64,000 bases of DNA from an uncultured delta proteobacterium (lineage in GTDB: Bacteria; Desulfobacterota; Desulfovibrionia; Desulfovibrionales; Desulfovibrionaceae), in contig CAIMRY010000008.1 of the NCBI GenBank assembly GCA_903843965.1, forward strand, positions 62,001-126,000. The letters run 5' to 3'. The position numbers and the translations under genes are program-made. Positions within the stretch are counted from its first letter, which is position 1; each line of letters begins with the position of its first letter. The notes beneath the pieces are model-generated. The model saw nothing but the letters and a program-made list of their open reading frames with translations. It ran no database searches and had not been told where the DNA came from. This document shows positions 60,414-64,000 of this stretch, one piece after another.

Positions 60414-61637
60414 TTAGTCGAAAAGCATGGCCGCCATGACCTTGGCGTCCTTGATGCTGTTCTGGATGGATGTGCGCTCGTTGGGCTGGTGGGCGTTGTG
60501 CATCAGCGTGCCCCACACCGCGGCCTTGTGCCCGGCGCGGCGCAGGTAGGCCGCCACGGTGCCGCCGCCGATGCCCATGAGCCTGGGGTGGTTGCCGAAC
60601 ACGGCCTTGACGCTGCGCACCAGCCTGGTCACGACCTCGCTGTCCGCCGGGGTGGGCGGGGCGGCCTGCTCGCGCTGCACGAACTCGTAGCTGATGCTCA
60701 CGCCATAGTCGCGCTCCACCTGGTCGCCGAAGCCCTTGATGGCCGCGAGGATCACGTCCAGGTCGTAGCCGGGCATGACCCGGCAGTCCAGGTAGAACAC
60801 GTCGCGGCCGGGGATGGTGTTGATGTTCTCCACGTTGGCCTCTTTCTTGGTGGGCTCAAAGGTGGAGTAGGGCGGGTTGAACAGCGGGTCGGTGCGGTCG
60901 AAGAGCTGGCGCAGCTTGGGTATCTGCACGATGAGCGCCGAGGCGGCCACCAGGCTGTTGATCCCGGCGTCCGGCGTGCTGGCGTGGCACTGCTTGCCCT
61001 CCACCACGACCTTGAGCCAGAACATGCTCTTTTCGGCGATCTCGATCATTTCCGAGGTCGGCTCGCCAAAGTCCGGCACCAGGAACAGGTCGTCCGGCCC
61101 GAAGAGGTCGGCGTGGTGCTTGACCACGTACTCCAGGCCGTACTTGCTGCCGGTTTCCTCGTCGGCCACCAGGAGCACCCCGTAGTTTATGGGCGGGGTC
61201 AGGCCCTGGTCCAGCAGCGCCTCCGCCACCAGAAGCGAGCAGACGATGCCCTGGTGGTTGTCCTCCACGCCCCGGCCGATGAGGATGTCGCCCTCGACCT
61301 TCAGGGTGTACGGGTCGGAGTCCCACAGGGCCAGGTCGCCGGGGGGCACGATGTCCGTGTGCGAGATGACCCAGAAGGTCTTGGAGGCGTCCGCTCCGGG
61401 CACCACGGCGGCCAGGCTGGGACGGTAGCCGCAGGGCACGGCCGGGTCCGGGGCGCGCAGCTCGCGCACCTTGGCGAAGCCCATGTCCCGCAGGTAGCCC
61501 TTGAGGAACTCGGTCTTGTCCTTTTCGCCAGAGCCGCCGTTCATCGGGCCCAGGGCAGGAATGGCCACCAGTGCGCGCTGCAGGTCGATGACCATCTTGG
61601 ACTGCGCTTCGATGTGCCGGGTGAGCTGGGCAAGCAT
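60414..61637 (-). CDS. M20 family metallohydrolase (ArgE/DapE-like)
   Basis: The zinc peptidase fold has [12 protein letters not shown] (first His and Asp), [12 protein letters not shown], the general base in [13 protein letters not shown] and a late His in [11 protein letters not shown]. Relatives remove acyl groups from amino acids or dipeptides; this branch (with the [18 protein letters not shown] dimer region) has no assigned substrate that I can name. I use ATG 61637 because GGAG lies six bases upstream and because the region before it holds a terminator. Length 407 aa. It lies 19 bases upstream of mnmG. Confidence 0.85.
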   Translation of the reverse strand: MLAQLTRHIEAQSKMVIDLQRALVAIPALGPMNGGSGEKDKTEFLKGYLRDMGFAKVRELRAPDPAVPCGYRPSLAAVVPGADASKTFWVISHTDIVPPGDLALWDSDPYTLKVEGDILIGRGVEDNHQGIVCSLLVAEALLDQGLTPPINYGVLLVADEETGSKYGLEYVVKHHADLFGPDDLFLVPDFGEPTSEMIEIAEKSMFWLKVVVEGKQCHASTPDAGINSLVAASALIVQIPKLRQLFDRTDPLFNPPYSTFEPTKKEANVENINTIPGRDVFYLDCRVMPGYDLDVILAAIKGFGDQVERDYGVSISYEFVQREQAAPPTPADSEVVTRLVRSVKAVFGNHPRLMGIGGGTVAAYLRRAGHKAAVWGTLMHNAHQPNERTSIQNSIKDAKVMAAMLFD

Positions 61638-61684
61638 GGCGGGCTCCGTGTTGGCGACAGAGATTGGACGCATGGCCTGCGCCG

Positions 61685-61716
61685 AAAACAACAAGGCGGG
61701 GTTGCCCCCGCCTTGT
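61685..61716 (-). terminator. Rho-independent terminator of the PxxKW gene
   Basis: Stem ACAAGGCGGG / CCCGCCTTGT (61691-61700 with 61707-61716) followed on the minus strand by TGTTTT. It lies 13 bases after the small gene's stop. Confidence 0.85.
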
Positions 61717-61728
61717 CTTGACTTCTGG

Positions 61729-62016
61729 TTAGCGGCCCCTGGCGGCGCGCTTGGACGCCTTCAGCGGGTTGACCTTGGTCTTGCCCTGCACCACCGTGCC
61801 CTTGACGTGGGTGGCGAAGTTGCAGATGCCGTGCGTCCACTTGGTGGCCGGTTTGGCGTAGGTGGGACAGTAGGAGGCGCTCTCAAACTCGGTGATGCGT
61901 TCACACCCGGTGCAGTTCTCCACCACGGGGCTCATGATGACGCCCTTGAAGGACAGGCCTTCAGCGGTCATGACCGCGCCGTCCAGGGGGCTTGCCTTCT
62001 TCTTGTCTTCAGCCAT
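61729..62016 (-). CDS. PxxKW family cysteine-rich protein
   Basis: This is a 95-residue protein with Cys at ENCTGCERI, ASYCPTY and HGICNFA, and the name-giving motif PATKWTHGICNFATH. Such proteins are known from anaerobic deltaproteobacteria; the Cys pattern suggests metal binding, but no function is established. GGAGGAAG precedes ATG 62016. It is a single-gene unit with its own promoter and terminator, suggesting substantial expression. Confidence 0.85.
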   Translation of the reverse strand: MAEDKKKASPLDGAVMTAEGLSFKGVIMSPVVENCTGCERITEFESASYCPTYAKPATKWTHGICNFATHVKGTVVQGKTKVNPLKASKRAARGR

Positions 62017-62086
62017 GGGAATCTTCCTCCTTGCCTGGCGCGGATGCCGCTGCCAGGGTGTCATCGTAAAAATTAGAGAGAGGGTG

Positions 62087-62114
62087 TTTATGCATACGCA
62101 CCCTGGTTTGTCAA
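62087..62114 (-). promoter_or_regulatory. Sigma-70 type promoter of the PxxKW gene
   Basis: On the minus strand a perfect -35 TTGACA (complement of 62109-62114) is followed after 16 bases by CATAAA (complement of 62087-62092, four of six). The leader to ATG 62016 is about 65 bases. Confidence 0.55.
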
Positions 62115-62150
62115 GCCCGCCCGGTCCGGAAATCGCTGGCCGGTCCGGGT

Positions 62151-62900
62151 TCAGGCAAACGCCTTGATGGTCCGGATGAGCACATCCGTGACCTTCTGGG
62201 CGTTCTGCGTGAAGATGGCCATGATCTCGTCCCAGGTCACCGGGGCCTCGTCGGTCTTCCAGCAGTCGTAGTCCGTTGACATGGCCACGGAGGCATACGG
62301 GATGCCCGCCTCGCCCGCAAGGATGGCCTCGGGCGCGATGCTCATGTTGATCACGTCCGCGCCCCAGAGGCGGAACATGTTCGATTCCGCGCGGGTGGAG
62401 AAGCGTGGCCCCTCGATGGTGACCACCGTGCCTTTTGTGTGGTGGGCTATGCCCAGCTCCTGGCAGGAGGCGTTGAGCAGGGCGCGCAGCTTCTCGTCAA
62501 AGGGATCGGCCAGGGGCGTGTGCATCGGGTCGTGCGGGGCAAAGGTCTCGTGGAAGGTGGTGATGCGGTGCTTTGTGAAGTCGATGAACTGGTCCAGGAC
62601 CACGAGGTCGCCCCGGCGGATATCCTCGCGCAGGGAGCCCACGGCCGTGGTGGTCAGGATGCAGTCGCAGCCCAGGTCTTTCAGCACCGAGATGTTGGCG
62701 CGGTAGTTGACCTGGGTGGGCGGGATGGTGTGCTCGCGGCCGTGCCGGGCCAGCAGGTGGACCGTGTGCGCGCCCATGCGGCCCGTGCGCACGGGAGAAG
62801 AGGGCGCGCCGTACCGGGTGCCGAGCTTGATGTCCTTGGGGTCGTGCAGGATGTCCGGGTTGTCCAGGCCGCTGCCGCCGATGATGCCGATGTTCGCCAT
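62151..62900 (-). CDS. mtnP: S-methyl-5'-thioadenosine phosphorylase
   Basis: MtnP splits methylthioadenosine (from polyamine and homoserine-lactone synthesis) into adenine and methylthioribose-1-phosphate. Family marks are IIGGSGLDNPDIL, LARHGREHTIPPTQVNYRAN, EGPRFSTRAESNMFRLWGAD and the late MSTDYDCWK. At 249 aa it is typical. It follows apt by 15 bases; apt turns the released adenine back into AMP, so the pair forms a short salvage unit. Confidence 0.94.
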   Translation of the reverse strand: MANIGIIGGSGLDNPDILHDPKDIKLGTRYGAPSSPVRTGRMGAHTVHLLARHGREHTIPPTQVNYRANISVLKDLGCDCILTTTAVGSLREDIRRGDLVVLDQFIDFTKHRITTFHETFAPHDPMHTPLADPFDEKLRALLNASCQELGIAHHTKGTVVTIEGPRFSTRAESNMFRLWGADVINMSIAPEAILAGEAGIPYASVAMSTDYDCWKTDEAPVTWDEIMAIFTQNAQKVTDVLIRTIKAFA

Positions 62901-62915
62901 TGTGCCTGCCCGCGT

Positions 62916-63425
62916 CTAGAGCTTGAGCAGGTACTGGTGGGGAATGCCCTCAAGCTTGCTCGGGCCGTCGAGGAAGCCCAGCTCGATGAGGAAGCCGATG
63001 CCGGCCACGTCGCCGCCGGACTGCTTCACCAGCTGGATCATGCCGCCCGTGGTGCCGCCGGTGGCCAGCAGGTCGTCGATGATCAGCACCTTGTCGCCCG
63101 GGACCACTGCGTCCACATGCATGCTCAGGGTGTCTGTGCCGTACTCCAGTTCGTAGGTGACGGAGGTGGTCTTGTAGGGCAGCTTGCCGGGCTTGCGCAC
63201 GGGGATGAAGCCGATGTTCAGCTTGTAGGCCAGGGGCGCGCCGAAGATGAAGCCGCGCGCCTCCGCCGCCAGGATCTTGTTGGCGCCGCTGTCCTTGTAG
63301 CGCTCGGCCAGGGCGTCGATGCTGTAGCTGAAGGCCTTGGGGTCGGCCAAAAGCGGGGTGATGTCGAAGAAGGTGATGCCGGGCTTGAAATCAAGAACGT
63401 CGCGGATGTATTTGCGCAGGTCCAT
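62916..63425 (-). CDS. apt: Adenine phosphoribosyltransferase
   Basis: Apt makes AMP from adenine and PRPP. It has the adenine loop EARGFIFGAPLAYKLNIGF and the PRPP-binding VLIIDDLLATGGTTGGMIQL (near residue 115). At 169 aa it is normal. AAGGAGCC lies upstream of ATG 63425. It heads the apt-mtnP unit. Confidence 0.95.
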   Translation of the reverse strand: MDLRKYIRDVLDFKPGITFFDITPLLADPKAFSYSIDALAERYKDSGANKILAAEARGFIFGAPLAYKLNIGFIPVRKPGKLPYKTTSVTYELEYGTDTLSMHVDAVVPGDKVLIIDDLLATGGTTGGMIQLVKQSGGDVAGIGFLIELGFLDGPSKLEGIPHQYLLKL

Positions 63426-63455
63426 GCTTGGGGCTCCTTATGTGAATGATATGGG

Positions 63456-63485
63456 GTTCTACTGAGTCTCTAAAGGAGTTGTCAA
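63456..63485 (-). promoter_or_regulatory. Sigma-70 type promoter of apt-mtnP
   Basis: On the minus strand TTGACA (complement of 63480-63485, perfect) and TAGAAC (complement of 63456-63461) are 18 bases apart. The -35 box overlaps that of the divergent rsmA promoter. Confidence 0.6.
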
Positions 63486-63507
63486 CCGTCTGGGCAGTTG
63501 CTACGAT
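63479..63507 (+). promoter_or_regulatory. Sigma-70 type promoter of rsmA
   Basis: TTGTCA (63479-63484, five of six) and TACGAT (63502-63507) are separated by exactly 17 bases. The -35 lies in the palindrome GTTGTCAAC shared with apt. Confidence 0.55.
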
Positions 63508-63530
63508 GAAAGGATGACAGGAACACGCAC

Positions 63531-64000
63531 ATGCCCCTAGGCGGGCCCGAGGGCAGGGGACGGAACGCGTCCGCCAAGCGCAGCCTGGGGCAGAATTTCC
63601 TCACCGACGCCAACATCGCCCGCAAGATCGTGGACAGCCTGGACATCCGCCCCGGCGACAATGTCTTGGAGATCGGGCCGGGACGCGGCGCGCTCACGCG
63701 GCACATCCTGGACCGGCAGCCGGGGCGGCTGGTGGTGCTGGAAAAGGACGACGACCTGGCCCAGGCCCTGGTCGAGCGCTGCCCCACCATTGAATTGATC
63801 GCGGGCGACGCCCTGCGCTTCCCCTGGCCGACCCTGGAGCCCGGGGCCGGCTGGAAGATCGTCGGCAACCTGCCGTACAACATCGCCTCGCCGCTCATCT
63901 GGGACATCGTGAGCCAGGCCCGGTTCGCCTCGGCTGTGTTCATGGTGCAGCTTGAGGTGGGGCAGCGGATCAAGGCCCCGTACGGGGGCAAGGAATACGG
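63531..64000 (+). CDS. rsmA: 16S rRNA dimethyladenosine transferase (partial, runs off the window)
   Basis: RsmA (KsgA) dimethylates A1518 and A1519 of 16S rRNA late in small-subunit assembly. The start MPLGGPEGRGRNASAKRSLG is followed by GQNFLTDANIARKIV, the SAM loop NVLEIGPGRGALTRHIL, LVVLEKDDDLA, IAGDALRF and the catalytic NLPYNIASPLIWDIV. AGGA lies upstream of ATG 63531. About 157 residues are visible; the C-terminal part is beyond position 64000. Confidence 0.94.
   Translation, partial: MPLGGPEGRGRNASAKRSLGQNFLTDANIARKIVDSLDIRPGDNVLEIGPGRGALTRHILDRQPGRLVVLEKDDDLAQALVERCPTIELIAGDALRFPWPTLEPGAGWKIVGNLPYNIASPLIWDIVSQARFASAVFMVQLEVGQRIKAPYGGKEY

Overview
The window is GC-rich chromosomal DNA from a Gram-negative bacterium that looks like a sulfate-reducing deltaproteobacterium of the Desulfovibrio group (Desulfovibrionales). 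The reasons are the LPS and envelope genes (kdsA, kdsC, lptC, lptA, lptB, bamD, lnt), the order pyrG-kdsA-kdsC-lptCAB-rpoN-hpf-ptsN-rapZ followed by mannose-type PTS genes, a manganese-dependent pyrophosphatase, a PxxKW cysteine-rich protein and a probable selenocysteine codon. The species assignment is inference. Almost all of the window is densely packed core genes. I saw no rRNA, tRNA, CRISPR array, prophage or insertion sequence.

Layout. 1-2.7 kb: M23 peptidase and CBS-domain protein (minus), pcm (plus). 2.8-18.6 kb, plus strand: mrp, pgsA, a small unknown, an FtsB/DivIC-like protein, a TPR protein, a lipoprotein, fbp, tsaD, trxA-trxB-bamD, an unknown protein, an EF-G paralogue, then cheA-cheR-cheB. 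18.6-23.6 kb, minus strand: clpS-clpA-aat (an N-degron degradation cluster), a CYTH-domain protein and an unknown. 23.6-30.0 kb, plus: uvrB, a K+ channel, ligA, dapB. 30.1-30.8 kb: one AT-rich gene with its own promoter, unlike everything around it. 30.75-33.0 kb, minus: HPt protein, ACT protein, paaK. 33.4-37.1 kb, plus: an ion permease with a decayed copy of its own tail behind it, then rsfS-gpmI-zinc ribbon. 37.4-38.7 kb, minus: purQ-tadA. 38.8-49.7 kb, plus: the pyrG-to-PTS cluster. 49.8-50.8 kb: ppaC. 50.9-63.4 kb, minus: dapA, a selenoprotein gene behind HU, a corC-lnt-prfB-(degenerate GGDEF)-(MinD-like) operon, mnmG with an M20 hydrolase, the PxxKW protein, and apt-mtnP. 63.5 kb to the end: rsmA, cut by the window edge.

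How the genes work together. One block makes Kdo (kdsA, kdsC) and carries LPS across the envelope (lptC, lptA, lptB). It continues into sigma-54, the hibernation factor and an incomplete PTS, which suggests a regulatory rather than a sugar-uptake PTS. ClpS, ClpA and leucyl/phenylalanyl-tRNA-protein transferase form an N-degron pathway in one run. dapA and dapB supply lysine and peptidoglycan precursors from two separate loci.

The most notable observations are: (1) an in-frame UGA at 52564-52566 in a secreted UshA-like protein, in the context Cys-Pro-Thr-UGA-Gly-Gly and followed by a well-placed hairpin, best read as selenocysteine; (2) a T9 tract that puts the PTS EIIC gene out of frame, with no EIID beside it; (3) the AT-rich gene at 30155-30757; (4) a decayed duplicate of the permease tail; (5) LptA fused to SH3-like domains, CheA with an MshEN-like segment, and LigA with about 90 extra residues before its catalytic lysine; and (6) the RF2 programmed frameshift.
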